Below the pieces are notes generated by a model. The model did no database searches, was not told where the DNA came from, and saw nothing but the letters and a program-made list of their open reading frames with translations. A stretch of 64,000 bases of DNA from Oscillospiraceae bacterium (lineage in GTDB: Bacteria > Bacillota > Clostridia > Saccharofermentanales > Saccharofermentanaceae). Shown piece by piece: positions 1-7,883 of this stretch; position 1 is the first letter of the stretch; each line of letters begins with the position of its first letter. Location: positions 186,001 to 250,000 of the forward strand of contig SVIZ01000002.1 in NCBI GenBank assembly GCA_015069205.1, given 5' to 3'. A program made the translations under genes and the position numbers.

Positions 1-2
1 AC

Positions 3-908
3 GAAAAGGACATTAAGGAGCTTAAGATCATACGCGAAGAAGACATCGCGCCGGCTCTTGCAGAACTCATGGCAGCAAGCCTTATCAACCGCAAAGATAA
101 GACGTATGCATTCGAAGATATAAAGGCCAGAGAGATCGGCGATTATATCTCCAGCGCCATCGCACGCGGCAAAGATCCTGAACTTACGGGGCTCATGAGC
201 AACGAGAAGGACAGAAAGATCCTCGCAGATTCCATCTCATCAACGTTCTATCAGGGCGAGCTTCCTTATATTTTCTACAGACTTATAGATAAGTGTCTCA
301 ACGATTACAAATTCGATTCGAGAGTGTGCTATAAGCTTTTCGAAGAGGGTTACGAGCAGTCCATCCACAGGTCTTTGCAGCAGATGGAGAAGATGGCGCG
401 TGACTGGTATGACAAGGGCTATACGGATATCAAGAGTCTTGAGAAGCAATTGGAGATCAACAAGAGAACCAAGAAGATCATTAAACTCTGCGGCAGTCTT
501 TTGAGAAAGAGACTTAACGGCCTTGATATCGACCGCGTTACAAGCTGGGTTGAAGAACTCGATGTCACGGAAGAGCTTGTAAACCTTGCTTTTAAAGAGA
601 ATGAATACAGAAGCAATCTTGCTTTGGTACATGTAGGAGAGACTCTTAAGAAGTGGCATGACCAGGGAGTAAAGACTGCTGAAGATGCTGCCAGATTCAG
701 CGAGGAAGAGCACAAAGAGAACAAGCGCAATGCCACCAGAAGGAAGGCAAAATCAGGTTCCGTATGGCGCACCGGTGAGGAAGCCGGCATTGCAAGTGCA
801 GCGGCAACAGAAGCTCCGGTAGCCAAAGTTCCCGAAGAGGCAAATAACGACGACGATATTCCTGACGATATCCTTGATATGTTTGGAGATGCAGATGAAG
901 ACAATTAA
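3..908 (+). CDS. DnaD-like replication initiation protein (5' end outside window)
   Basis: The frame is open from base 3 to the TAA at 906-908, so the ATG at 69 is probably internal and the gene is cut by the left edge. The C-terminal half matches the DnaD/DnaB_2 domain pattern: a helical segment ending in the signature around W-x-x-x-G-x-K-T (near 655-675), followed by a low-complexity Ala/Glu-rich linker and an acidic tail rich in Asp. DnaD-family proteins act with DnaA, DnaB and DnaI in Bacillota to remodel origin DNA and load the replicative helicase. The next gene overlaps its end and encodes a DnaI/DnaC-type helicase loader, which supports the assignment. Confident on family; which DnaD-like paralogue it is cannot be told. 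Confidence 0.8.
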   Translation, partial: EKDIKELKIIREEDIAPALAELMAASLINRKDKTYAFEDIKAREIGDYISSAIARGKDPELTGLMSNEKDRKILADSISSTFYQGELPYIFYRLIDKCLNDYKFDSRVCYKLFEEGYEQSIHRSLQQMEKMARDWYDKGYTDIKSLEKQLEINKRTKKIIKLCGSLLRKRLNGLDIDRVTSWVEELDVTEELVNLAFKENEYRSNLALVHVGETLKKWHDQGVKTAEDAARFSEEEHKENKRNATRRKAKSGSVWRTGEEAGIASAAATEAPVAKVPEEANNDDDIPDDILDMFGDADEDN

Positions 909-1791
909 AGAATTGATCAGTGAGAGTCTGACAGAAGTTGCAGCATCCAGAGAGATTAACCGCGAAGAGAATATCAGGCGCGTATATAAGGCATGCCCGG
1001 AACTTAAGGATATAGACGACCAGATCCTTAATGTGCGCAACAACAGATTTATCGCCGTAATCGATAAGGACGAGCGCCTCATAAAGAGATTCGACATAGC
1101 TGAAGAAGAGCTTCAGGCTAAGCGCGATAAGATAATCCTCAGAAATAACATCGATCCCGAGTTCGATGTTATAAAGAACATCTGCGACAAGTGCGGTGAC
1201 ACGGGCTTTACAAAGGGTTCCGACGGCACGCTCAAGGTATGTTCATGCAGGAAAAGAGAGCTCGAGACATGTTATGAGAACAGTGGCATGGCTGATTTCA
1301 CTTCATATAAGATGAAGAATTACAGAGATGATTATCTTGGTGATGCTTTGGGCAGAAAGAAGATTAAGAATGAACTACTTAAGGTCCTTCTTGGACTTTC
1401 AGAGAGCGATGAGAAATCTTCCTTGTGGATCTATTCCGCAGCCCCCCAGTCAGGCAAAACTTTCCTTTCCGTATGCGTATGCAAGACTGCCATAAACCTC
1501 GGCAAGAGCGCATATTACGGCAAGTGTGAAGATCTGGCCGTTATCGGTACGGATACATTAGATGACATCAAGAGGATCGATTTCCTCGTGCTTGATGATT
1601 TTGCCGATTCGGTAACAATGACTAATAACATCGGTTCGATACTGAACAGCATCCTTGAGATCAGGGCTGCATCCAAGCTCCCTACGGTGCTTGTTACGCC
1701 GTTCCCGAAGACAGAACTTGTAAACAAGTGCGACATGAGGATCAGCGGCAAGTTGTCCTCAGCCAGGCTGATATCTAAAGAAGGCAGGTAA
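895..1791 (+). CDS. dnaI: Helicase loader, DnaI/DnaC-type AAA+ ATPase
   Basis: A 298-aa protein. The ATG at 895 is preferred over an upstream in-frame TTG at 874 because GGAG (885-888) lies six bases before it; it overlaps the end of the DnaD-like gene by 14 bases. A zinc-binding cluster (C97, C100, C116, C118) precedes the ATPase core, as in DnaI/DnaC loaders. The P-loop is A-x4-G-K-T at 182-189, lacking the usual first two glycines but keeping GKT. Walker B is L-V-L-D-D with the aspartates near 234-235. The protein would load replicative helicase onto DNA at the origin and at restarted forks. The pairing of DnaD-like with DnaI-like is typical of Bacillota. Confidence 0.85.
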   Translation: MKTIKELISESLTEVAASREINREENIRRVYKACPELKDIDDQILNVRNNRFIAVIDKDERLIKRFDIAEEELQAKRDKIILRNNIDPEFDVIKNICDKCGDTGFTKGSDGTLKVCSCRKRELETCYENSGMADFTSYKMKNYRDDYLGDALGRKKIKNELLKVLLGLSESDEKSSLWIYSAAPQSGKTFLSVCVCKTAINLGKSAYYGKCEDLAVIGTDTLDDIKRIDFLVLDDFADSVTMTNNIGSILNSILEIRAASKLPTVLVTPFPKTELVNKCDMRISGKLSSARLISKEGR

Positions 1792-2198
1792 TGATCCCAA
1801 AGATGGACGTGCGCTGCGGAATCGATATCGTGGATATCTCCAGGATCTTAAAGAAAGTAAATGACGGAAATGCGCCATTTATAAATAAGTGCTTTACCGA
1901 AGACGAGATAAAGTATTGTGAGTCAGCTAATAATGCGGATAAAAAGGCCGAGCGTTACGCCGCAAGGTTTGCCGCCAAAGAAGCTGTCGGCAAGGCTCTT
2001 GGCACCGGTCTTATGAGCGAAGGTGTCGGAATGCACGATATAGAAGTAATTAAAGATGAGAGAGGCACACCCGGCATAAGACTTTCCGGCGGTGCTCTTA
2101 AGCATGCGAATGAACTGGGAATGAGTTCCATTTCGATAAGCCTGTCACATGACGGCGGAGTTGCCGCTGCTTATTGCGTGATGTTATTGGAGAAGTAA
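1791..2198 (+). CDS. acpS: Holo-[acyl-carrier-protein] synthase
   Basis: A 135-aa protein, close to the usual AcpS length. It has the N-terminal G-I-D-I-V-D motif with the metal-binding aspartate and the R-x-A-A-R-F-A-A-K-E-A-V-x-K-A-L-G-T-G signature mid-protein, with the conserved Glu and Lys. AcpS transfers 4'-phosphopantetheine from CoA to a serine of apo-acyl carrier protein, activating fatty acid synthesis in the cytoplasm. The start overlaps the previous stop (TAATG), implying translational coupling with the helicase loader. Pantothenate kinase, which starts CoA synthesis, is encoded separately at 32.5 kb. Confidence 0.95.
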   Translation: MIPKMDVRCGIDIVDISRILKKVNDGNAPFINKCFTEDEIKYCESANNADKKAERYAARFAAKEAVGKALGTGLMSEGVGMHDIEVIKDERGTPGIRLSGGALKHANELGMSSISISLSHDGGVAAAYCVMLLEK

Positions 2199-2200
2199 AT

Positions 2201-3463
2201 ATGAAGAGGCGCGATAAACAGGAAGAAGGCAGCAACAGTATCTTTAAGATCTTCGAGCGCAAGAAGCCCAAGCAGGTAGTAGGCGAGGAGGTTGCGCCCA
2301 AGACGATAAGACACCTCGAGCGGCCCGTTAAGCTGCCTTTTCTTGCAGACATGGATGAGGGCAAGGAACAGTACGGCAGTGCCGAAGACATGCAGGATAA
2401 ATGGGGCCTCTCGGAAAAGCAGGCTACGCTTGGCGGAGCCAGAAAGAGAAAGCTTCTGGGCCTTGCGATCGCATTCTCTGCATTTATTTTGCTCCTTACG
2501 GGCATTTTCTATATTCTCCCGAGAGTATTGCCTGACTTGTTCCGAGGAACGAACATCGAACTTTTCGTTGAGCCTGTTATCAATCTTGAATACGATGAAC
2601 CTGATTACAGGGTCGTTATCGACAGTACCGTTGCCCTAATGAAGACACCGAAGCCTGATTCCACAAGGATCGCCGAAGTGCTTTATAACGAGCCGGTGCG
2701 TTACATCAGCGACAGTGAGAACGGCTACTGCAAGATCCAGACAATGGACGGACTTATAGGATACGTAAAGGCTTCAAGCCTTCTTGAAGACATGGATTCC
2801 GTTGAGCCTGATATCCACCAGTATAAGCTCATCGTATCTGATCCCTCGAAAAACATAATGACTCACGCAAGCAACGGTACCCTGATCAAGAAGGTCATGA
2901 TGAACACCGTGCTTTATGCGGATATTAAGAGAGAAGGCGTTTACCAGGTAGCCCTTCCGGGCGGTGATTCCGGATGGATCGGTTCATCAGGCGTCATCGA
3001 ACTCTCAACAAGAGGCGATACGGAAGAGGTATCAAGCCGATATTTCGTCAGCTCGGTCCTTACATTTGTTAATGCGAGATACATTGAAAACGGCATGTCC
3101 ATAGACGGCGCATCCATAAATGGTGCCGTATACGTCAGTGCCGAGATCAACGGTATTGATATTCCCAGGACCATGGAAGGACAGGCGCAGGCGGGTATAG
3201 AGGTCATCCCTGAACCCGACGCGGTTACTGGCCAGATACGAATAGACCAGATACTTCCGGGCGACATAGTATTCCTGTCGAGCCCCAAGAAACCGGGCGA
3301 TACAGAGATATATGAAATGGCCGTCTGTACCGATACAGGCACGCTTTTCATGCTGTCTCCTGCAAGGACTACGGTACGATTACGCAACTTTAAATCGGGC
3401 GATGAAATATGTGAAAGAATAATAACAATAAGGCGTATTTTCAGCGCTAAAGTTACAAACTGA
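2201..3463 (+). CDS. Membrane-anchored SH3-domain protein with apparently inactive NlpC/P60 domain
   Basis: A 420-aa protein; ATG 2201 has GGAG just upstream, so the longer frame from 2174 is unlikely. A basic cytoplasmic N-terminus (about 85 residues) is followed by one membrane helix (L-L-G-L-A-I-A-F region), then bacterial SH3-like modules (about residues 145-275), then a C-terminal region that follows the layout of NlpC/P60 cell-wall peptidases, including the L-P-R-T-like (I-P-R-T) stretch, the Q-A-Q-A-G-I segment and the P-G-D-I-V-F turn. Where NlpC/P60 has D-C-S-G, this protein has S-I-N-G, and the catalytic His position is also not His. I infer an outward-facing peptidoglycan-binding pseudoenzyme. 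It directly follows acpS (two-base gap). Confidence 0.65.
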   Translation: MKRRDKQEEGSNSIFKIFERKKPKQVVGEEVAPKTIRHLERPVKLPFLADMDEGKEQYGSAEDMQDKWGLSEKQATLGGARKRKLLGLAIAFSAFILLLTGIFYILPRVLPDLFRGTNIELFVEPVINLEYDEPDYRVVIDSTVALMKTPKPDSTRIAEVLYNEPVRYISDSENGYCKIQTMDGLIGYVKASSLLEDMDSVEPDIHQYKLIVSDPSKNIMTHASNGTLIKKVMMNTVLYADIKREGVYQVALPGGDSGWIGSSGVIELSTRGDTEEVSSRYFVSSVLTFVNARYIENGMSIDGASINGAVYVSAEINGIDIPRTMEGQAQAGIEVIPEPDAVTGQIRIDQILPGDIVFLSSPKKPGDTEIYEMAVCTDTGTLFMLSPARTTVRLRNFKSGDEICERIITIRRIFSAKVTN

Positions 3464-3492
3464 AAAGAGCCTAAAAAGTCTTGAAAATAATG

Positions 3493-3521
3493 TTGCATAC
3501 TCAAATAGGTTGTGGTATTAT
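3493..3521 (+). promoter_or_regulatory. Promoter for rpmB
   Basis: TTGCAT (3493-3498), 17-base spacer, TATTAT (3516-3521), about 35 bases before the rpmB start codon. This fits a housekeeping sigma-A promoter. Confidence 0.6.
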
Positions 3522-3556
3522 TCATAGGCATTTGAATTCTAACAGGAGGTGTTTGC

Positions 3557-3754
3557 ATGGCTAAGTGTGAAGTTTGCGAGAAGGACATGTTCTTCGGCAG
3601 AAAGATTAGAATCACGCGTTCACAGATTTCAAGACGCGCGCTTACTACGCAGCAGGCTAACGTACACAGAGTTAAGGTTGTTGTTGACGGCACCCCCAAG
3701 TCAATGAACGTTTGCACACGTTGTCTTCGTTCAGGCAAGGTTGAAAGAGCGTAA
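3557..3754 (+). CDS. rpmB: 50S ribosomal protein L28
   Basis: A 65-aa protein with the L28 start (M-A-K-C-x-x-C) and two CxxC pairs (near the N-terminus and at C-T-R-C), so this is the zinc-binding form, plus the basic R-R-A-L-T-T-Q-Q-A-N-V-H-R core. It sits in the large ribosomal subunit. A strong SD (AGGAGGTG) precedes the ATG. The gene is monocistronic, with its own promoter and a strong terminator directly after it. Confidence 0.95.
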   Translation: MAKCEVCEKDMFFGRKIRITRSQISRRALTTQQANVHRVKVVVDGTPKSMNVCTRCLRSGKVERA

Positions 3755-3777
3755 GACTCAAACTTTAACGGTGATTC

Positions 3778-3811
3778 AAGAGGTTGTCTCATATGAGGCG
3801 ACCTCTTTTTT
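3778..3811 (+). terminator. Terminator after rpmB
   Basis: A hairpin with arms AGAGGT/ACCTCT (extended by TGTC/GGCG pairing) is followed by a run of six T. It ends the rpmB transcript. Confidence 0.85.
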
Positions 3812-3882
3812 GTTGTATATATTTACTTCTGCTGTTTTCGGACACGATATGAGGGTGAAAACGTGTCCTTTTTGCACAGAGC

Positions 3883-3910
3883 AAAAGAGGCTGCCATTGA
3901 AGACAGCCTC
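3883..3910 (-). terminator. Terminator after serS (minus strand)
   Basis: On the minus strand GAGGCTGTC pairs with GGCAGCCTC across a short loop and is followed by TTTT. It lies 24 bases beyond the serS stop. Confidence 0.8.
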
Positions 3911-3933
3911 CTGAATTACAACGTAATTATAGA

Positions 3934-5220
3934 TTATTTTTTAACTTCGATAACGGACTTGCCGCCCATGTAAGTTCTTAATGCCTCAGGGATCCTGATG
4001 GAGCCGTCTTCGTTGAGGTTGTTCTCGAGGAAAGCTATCAGCATTCTCGGAGGAGCAACGCATGTATTGTTAAGAGTGTGGGCAAGATATGTACCCTCAG
4101 GACCTCTGATCCTGATCTTAAGACGTCTAGCCTGAGCATCGCCCAGGTTGGAGCAGGAACCTACTTCGAAATACTTCTTTTGTCTGGGGGACCATGCTTC
4201 AACGTCGCAGGACTTAACCTTGAGGTCAGCGAGGTCGCCGGAGCAGCACTCGAGTGTTCTTACGGGAATGTCGAGTGAACGGAAGTAATCTACAGTGTTC
4301 TGCCAGAGCTTGTTGTACCATGTCATGGAATCTTCAGGCTTGCAGACAACGATCATCTCCTGCTTTTCGAACTGGTGAATTCTGTAAACACCACGCTCTT
4401 CTATGCCGTGAGCACCGACTTCCTTACGGAAGCAGGGAGAGTAGGATGTGAGTGTCTGGGGGAGTTGGTCCTCTTCTGTGATCGTATCGATGAATTTACC
4501 GATCATGGAGTGCTCGGAAGTACCGATGAGGTAGAGGTCCTCGCCCTCGATCTTATACATCATGTTCTCCATTTCAGCAAAGCTCATAACACCGGTAACA
4601 ACGGAAGATCTGATCATGTAAGGCGGAATGTAGTATGTGAATCCGCGGTCGATCATGAAGTCACGTGCATAGGAAAGGCATGCGGAATGAAGTCTTGCGA
4701 TGTCACCCTTGAGGTAATAGAAGCCGTTTCCTGATGTTTCTCTTGCCTGGTCGAGCTCGATGCCGTCAAGCTTTTCCATGATGTCTACATGGTAGGGAAC
4801 TTCAAAGTCAGGAACGAAAGGCTCACCGAAACGCTCGATCTCAACATTCTCTGAATCGTCTTTGCCGATCGGAACAGAAGGATCGATGATGTTAGGGATA
4901 ACGAGCATGATCTTTCTGATCTCTTCTTCGAGTTCAGTCTCTTTGACTGTAAGAGCCTCAAGCTCTTCGGCCATGTCTGTGACCTGCTTCTTGATCTCTT
5001 CAGCTTCTTCCTTCTTGCCCTGGCCCATGAGAGCGCCGATCTGCTTACTTACCTTGTTGCGGTTAGCTCTCAAAGCTTCCGCACGGGTCTTGCTCTCGCG
5101 GAATTCCTTATCAAGTTCAATAACCTTGTCTACCAGGGGGAGTTTCTCATCCTGGAACTTGTTCTTGATGTTTTGTTTTACGATGTCCGGATTGGCGCGT
5201 AAGAATTTAATGTCAAGCAT
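3934..5220 (-). CDS. serS: Serine--tRNA ligase
   Basis: A 428-aa protein, normal length for SerRS. The N-terminal ~110 residues form the long antiparallel coiled-coil arm (Lys/Glu-rich) that contacts tRNA-Ser. The class II core follows, with motif 2 (F-R-K-E-V-G-A-H-G-x-E-x-R-G-x-x-R-x-H-Q-F) and motif 3 near the C-terminus (G-T-Y-L-A-H-T-L-N-N-T region). It charges tRNA-Ser with serine. SD AGAGGTG precedes the ATG at 5220. Only 55 bases separate it from the upstream gene, too short for a T-box leader, so it is probably transcribed from the promoter upstream of that gene. Confidence 0.97.
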   Translation of the reverse strand: MLDIKFLRANPDIVKQNIKNKFQDEKLPLVDKVIELDKEFRESKTRAEALRANRNKVSKQIGALMGQGKKEEAEEIKKQVTDMAEELEALTVKETELEEEIRKIMLVIPNIIDPSVPIGKDDSENVEIERFGEPFVPDFEVPYHVDIMEKLDGIELDQARETSGNGFYYLKGDIARLHSACLSYARDFMIDRGFTYYIPPYMIRSSVVTGVMSFAEMENMMYKIEGEDLYLIGTSEHSMIGKFIDTITEEDQLPQTLTSYSPCFRKEVGAHGIEERGVYRIHQFEKQEMIVVCKPEDSMTWYNKLWQNTVDYFRSLDIPVRTLECCSGDLADLKVKSCDVEAWSPRQKKYFEVGSCSNLGDAQARRLKIRIRGPEGTYLAHTLNNTCVAPPRMLIAFLENNLNEDGSIRIPEALRTYMGGKSVIEVKK

Positions 5221-5275
5221 ATTGTCACCTCTTAATAAATTAACCTCAATATTTTATTCTTTGAAACCGCAGGTT

Positions 5276-6616
5276 TCAATCTGTCTCGACTGACATATCG
5301 CCGTCGTATGAACCTGAAGGATATCTGCACGAAGGATCCCAGAGGATATATTCCTGAATTCCGAGATCGTGGATAGCCTTGATCTGGGAATTGATCTCCC
5401 TGTAGCCGTATTCCATATAGTTGCCCTTACCGATGTAAGAGGCCGTAAATGCCTGAAGATAAGGTCTCACAGCCGTAAATCCGGGCTGCTTGTAGATAGC
5501 CTGGCATTCATGAAGCACGCTGTATACCATAAGGTAAGGCTGCTTGTCAGGATATTCGAAAACATGTCCCCCCAGCATCGTTCCCAATGCATAGTGGGAA
5601 GGGTAGACCATCGGGCAGCAGGAGTCGATGCCTGTCATGCCGAGTGTCTCAAAGTCCTGTCCGATTATCTTGGCGTCATTGGGAGATGTTAATACGATAC
5701 CGAAAATATCTGCAGATACTGCAACACCATAAGTATCCTGGATCCTGATCCTTGCTTCCTGAAGGAATCTGTTTACTGCTTCTGACTTCTCGGGATACTG
5801 GCCTTCTTCACCGAAGTAAGGCTTAACCTTATTCTTGGTGGGACCTGCCGGGAAACGCACATAGTCGAACTGAATCTCGTCAACGCCGTGCTCAGCGGCT
5901 TCGATGCCGATCTCAATGAGGTAGTCCCAGTTTTCGACACAATAAGGACTTAAGAAGGGCTTGTTGCCTTCGTTACTGAACTGTACAACGTTGCCGTCAA
6001 CGTCCTGGATTGCTCTTTCGGGGAAGTGCTGGGCAGCGACCTGGTCATTGAAGGATACGATTCTTCCGATGACTCGGATGTTGTTGGCGTGGCACTTCTC
6101 GATGACTGCATCAAGATCGTATGCATCCCATACATAGCCGATCTCGTTGGCTGTGGGGACCTTGGACATGTAGGGAAGACCGTATTCGTTCTTAAGATCG
6201 ATTACTATCGTGTTAAGCTCGCTGTTGTTGCAGAGTTCAATTGCCTTGTCGAGTGCCGAACCGGAACCGATATATAAGCCCTTAACTTCGAAATGATCGG
6301 GAACCTTGACCTGATCTTCGGGAAGCTCAGGGAGCGGACGCCAGTAAGAATCTGCAAGAGGAGTAGCCTCAAGCAGTTCAGAGTGATAAACGGTAGGTTC
6401 GGTAAAAGTAGCTTCAGTTGAGACGAGAGTCGCAAAGACGGGAGTGCTGTCTGAAGTCTCTGCCGTTCTTGCATAGTTAATGATCTTGGTTATGCCCAAA
6501 GTGATAAGGATAACTGCAAGAAGTGCGGAAACGGATAAAAGGATCGTTATGATCATTTTGAGTTTCTGGATCTCAGCATCATTAGTATTAGTATTTAAAT
6601 TACTATTATTAAGCAT
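5276..6616 (-). CDS. Membrane-anchored putative glycoside hydrolase (DUF4015-type TIM barrel)
   Basis: A 446-aa protein from ATG 6616. An upstream in-frame TTG (6643) is unlikely because it precedes the -10 box. One N-terminal membrane helix (I-I-T-I-L-L-S-V-S-A) is followed by a Thr/Glu-rich linker and a barrel domain resembling the putative glycosyl hydrolase family PF13200: V-K-G-L-Y-I near its start, repeated strands with the motifs N-x-I-V-I-D-L-K and V-D-E-I-Q-F-D-Y-V-R-F-P, and a final E-Y-I-L-W-D-P. The active-site acids are not proven. It probably acts on a surface glycan outside the membrane. It shares a transcription unit with serS. No SD precedes the start (see promoter entry). 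Confidence 0.75.
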   Translation of the reverse strand: MLNNSNLNTNTNDAEIQKLKMIITILLSVSALLAVILITLGITKIINYARTAETSDSTPVFATLVSTEATFTEPTVYHSELLEATPLADSYWRPLPELPEDQVKVPDHFEVKGLYIGSGSALDKAIELCNNSELNTIVIDLKNEYGLPYMSKVPTANEIGYVWDAYDLDAVIEKCHANNIRVIGRIVSFNDQVAAQHFPERAIQDVDGNVVQFSNEGNKPFLSPYCVENWDYLIEIGIEAAEHGVDEIQFDYVRFPAGPTKNKVKPYFGEEGQYPEKSEAVNRFLQEARIRIQDTYGVAVSADIFGIVLTSPNDAKIIGQDFETLGMTGIDSCCPMVYPSHYALGTMLGGHVFEYPDKQPYLMVYSVLHECQAIYKQPGFTAVRPYLQAFTASYIGKGNYMEYGYREINSQIKAIHDLGIQEYILWDPSCRYPSGSYDGDMSVETD

Positions 6617-6651
6617 AGAACAATTATACAGACCTGTCTTCAAAAGAACAA
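6616..6651 (-). promoter_or_regulatory. Promoter giving a probably leaderless transcript
   Basis: On the minus strand TTGTTC (6651-6646), 17-base spacer, TATAAT (6628-6623). Exactly six bases separate the -10 from the ATG at 6616, so transcription would begin at or next to the start codon. No SD sequence precedes that ATG. Confidence 0.6.
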
Positions 6652-6733
6652 TTGGAAAAGGGACACGTGCGCAAAGAGTATCAACCTGTGATAAAATCTG
6701 ATTATAAATAATTGACTTTTTAGCAGGTTGGAA

Positions 6734-7159
6734 ATGATAGTTCGTAATTGTGCCGGCGGAATAGTATTTACAGGGGATAAGGTGCTTCTTGTCGCTAACG
6801 ATAAGGAGGAATGGGGTTTCCCCAAAGGCTCCGTTAAGACGGACAGCGATCTGAGTTTGTCTGAATTTGCCAAAACGCGTGTAAAGATAGAGACATCTGT
6901 CGATGCCAAGGTCATTGCACCCTGCGGCAAGACAAATTACGAGTACTATTCGATATCAAGAAGAAAGCCTGTACATAACAATATCTCCTGGTTTGTAATG
7001 AAGGCCGACAGCGAGGAATGCAAAGCCGATCCCGAATCCGGAACGGTAACCTGCAAGTTCGTCGGCGTTGCCGTTGCACTTAATGAGATTACATACAGCC
7101 AGGATAAATCTCTCCTCATGATGGCTTATCAGAAGTACAGGGAGAGCATGAAGGATTGA
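6734..7159 (+). CDS. NUDIX-fold protein with degenerate catalytic box
   Basis: A 141-aa protein. ATG 6734 is chosen over TTG 6728 because AGCAGG lies a suitable distance upstream. The fold signature is clear: A-G-G-I-V-F, then W-G-F-P-K-G-S-V-K. The Nudix box (G-x5-E-x7-R-E-U-x-E-E-x-G-U), however, reads T-R-V-K-I-E in place of R-E-x-x-E-E, so most metal-binding glutamates are missing. Active members hydrolyse nucleoside diphosphates linked to another group; this one may be a sensor or binding protein. It is coupled to YigZ by a 4-nt overlap. Confidence 0.7.
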   Translation: MIVRNCAGGIVFTGDKVLLVANDKEEWGFPKGSVKTDSDLSLSEFAKTRVKIETSVDAKVIAPCGKTNYEYYSISRRKPVHNNISWFVMKADSEECKADPESGTVTCKFVGVAVALNEITYSQDKSLLMMAYQKYRESMKD

Positions 7160-7797
7160 GCCCAAGCGTAACTCTCAGCAAAACCGGCGATTCAAAGATC
7201 GAAGTCAAGAAGTCGGTCTTTATCGGAAAGAGCTTTCATATAACATCACCCGAAGAAGCCGCTAATTATCTTGCCGAAGAACGCAAGAAGTATCCTGATG
7301 CAAGGCATCTTTGCTATGCGTGGGTACTGGGCGGTGAAGTGTCCCGGCAGAAATCAAGTGACGACGGTGAGCCGCAGGGTACGGCAGGCCAGCCTTTATT
7401 AGAGCTTTTGACTTCAAATGGTTTTACGGATTCGCTCATCTGTGTCACCAGATATTTCGGAGGAACTCTTCTCGGCAAGGGAGGACTTAAGAGAGCTTAC
7501 ACCGACAGCGGCAGAGCGGCTCTTGAAGCAGGGGAACCGGTTACGTTGATCCAGGCTCTAAAGTGGAGACAGAACTGTTCTTATCCGGTTTTCGAGATGC
7601 TCTCGCGCAAGGCTTCCCAGTCCGGCTGGACTCTCGAAAATGTAGAGTACGGTCAGGATGTTGCTTTTGATATCATAGTTCCGGAAAAGAGCGGGGACGA
7701 GCTAAAGAGGGTGTGCCTTGATCTTTCGGGAGGCGCGCTCGTGCTTGGGAATTCAGAGAGCCTTCTCATGATGGGAGAGAAAGCTTCCGTTTCCTGA
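7156..7797 (+). CDS. yigZ: YigZ/IMPACT family protein (UPF0029)
   Basis: A 213-aa protein with the usual two-domain YigZ length. It starts with TTG overlapping the previous TGA (TTGA). The N-terminal domain carries the IMPACT signature: R-H-L-C-Y-A-W, then S-S-D-D-G-E-P-Q-G-T-A-G-Q-P, then R-Y-F-G-G-T-L-L-G-K-G-G-L-x-R-A-Y. The C-terminal part is an EF-G-V-like alpha/beta domain. The family is widespread and conserved but its bacterial role is unsettled; a link to translation is inferred from the eukaryotic IMPACT/YIH1 proteins. Confidence 0.9.
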   Translation: MSPSVTLSKTGDSKIEVKKSVFIGKSFHITSPEEAANYLAEERKKYPDARHLCYAWVLGGEVSRQKSSDDGEPQGTAGQPLLELLTSNGFTDSLICVTRYFGGTLLGKGGLKRAYTDSGRAALEAGEPVTLIQALKWRQNCSYPVFEMLSRKASQSGWTLENVEYGQDVAFDIIVPEKSGDELKRVCLDLSGGALVLGNSESLLMMGEKASVS

Positions 7798-7800
7798 CTT

Positions 7801-7861
7801 GCGATTTGGACCAAAATCGCCCAAAATATGTGAGACGTCAGGGGTAGAATATCACCTGACG
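7801..7861. repeat. Two inverted repeats upstream of htrA
   Basis: GCGATTT/AAATCGC (7801-7807 and 7814-7820, six-base loop) and CGTCAGG/CCTGACG (7836-7842 and 7855-7861). Neither is followed by a T-run, so they look more like an operator or mRNA leader structures than a terminator. The htrA SD (GGGAGA) follows directly. Confidence 0.4.
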
Positions 7862-7883
7862 GACAAGGGAGACGTGATCACGC

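Noticed and set aside
2941..3792. 283-aa minus-strand frame over the SH3 protein and rpmB
   Set aside because: It covers two well-supported genes, the rpmB promoter and the rpmB terminator; no SD and no recognisable protein pattern.
5221..5275. T-box leader for serS
   Set aside because: Only 55 bases separate serS from the upstream gene, with no room for a T-box and no TGGN-type bulge seen.
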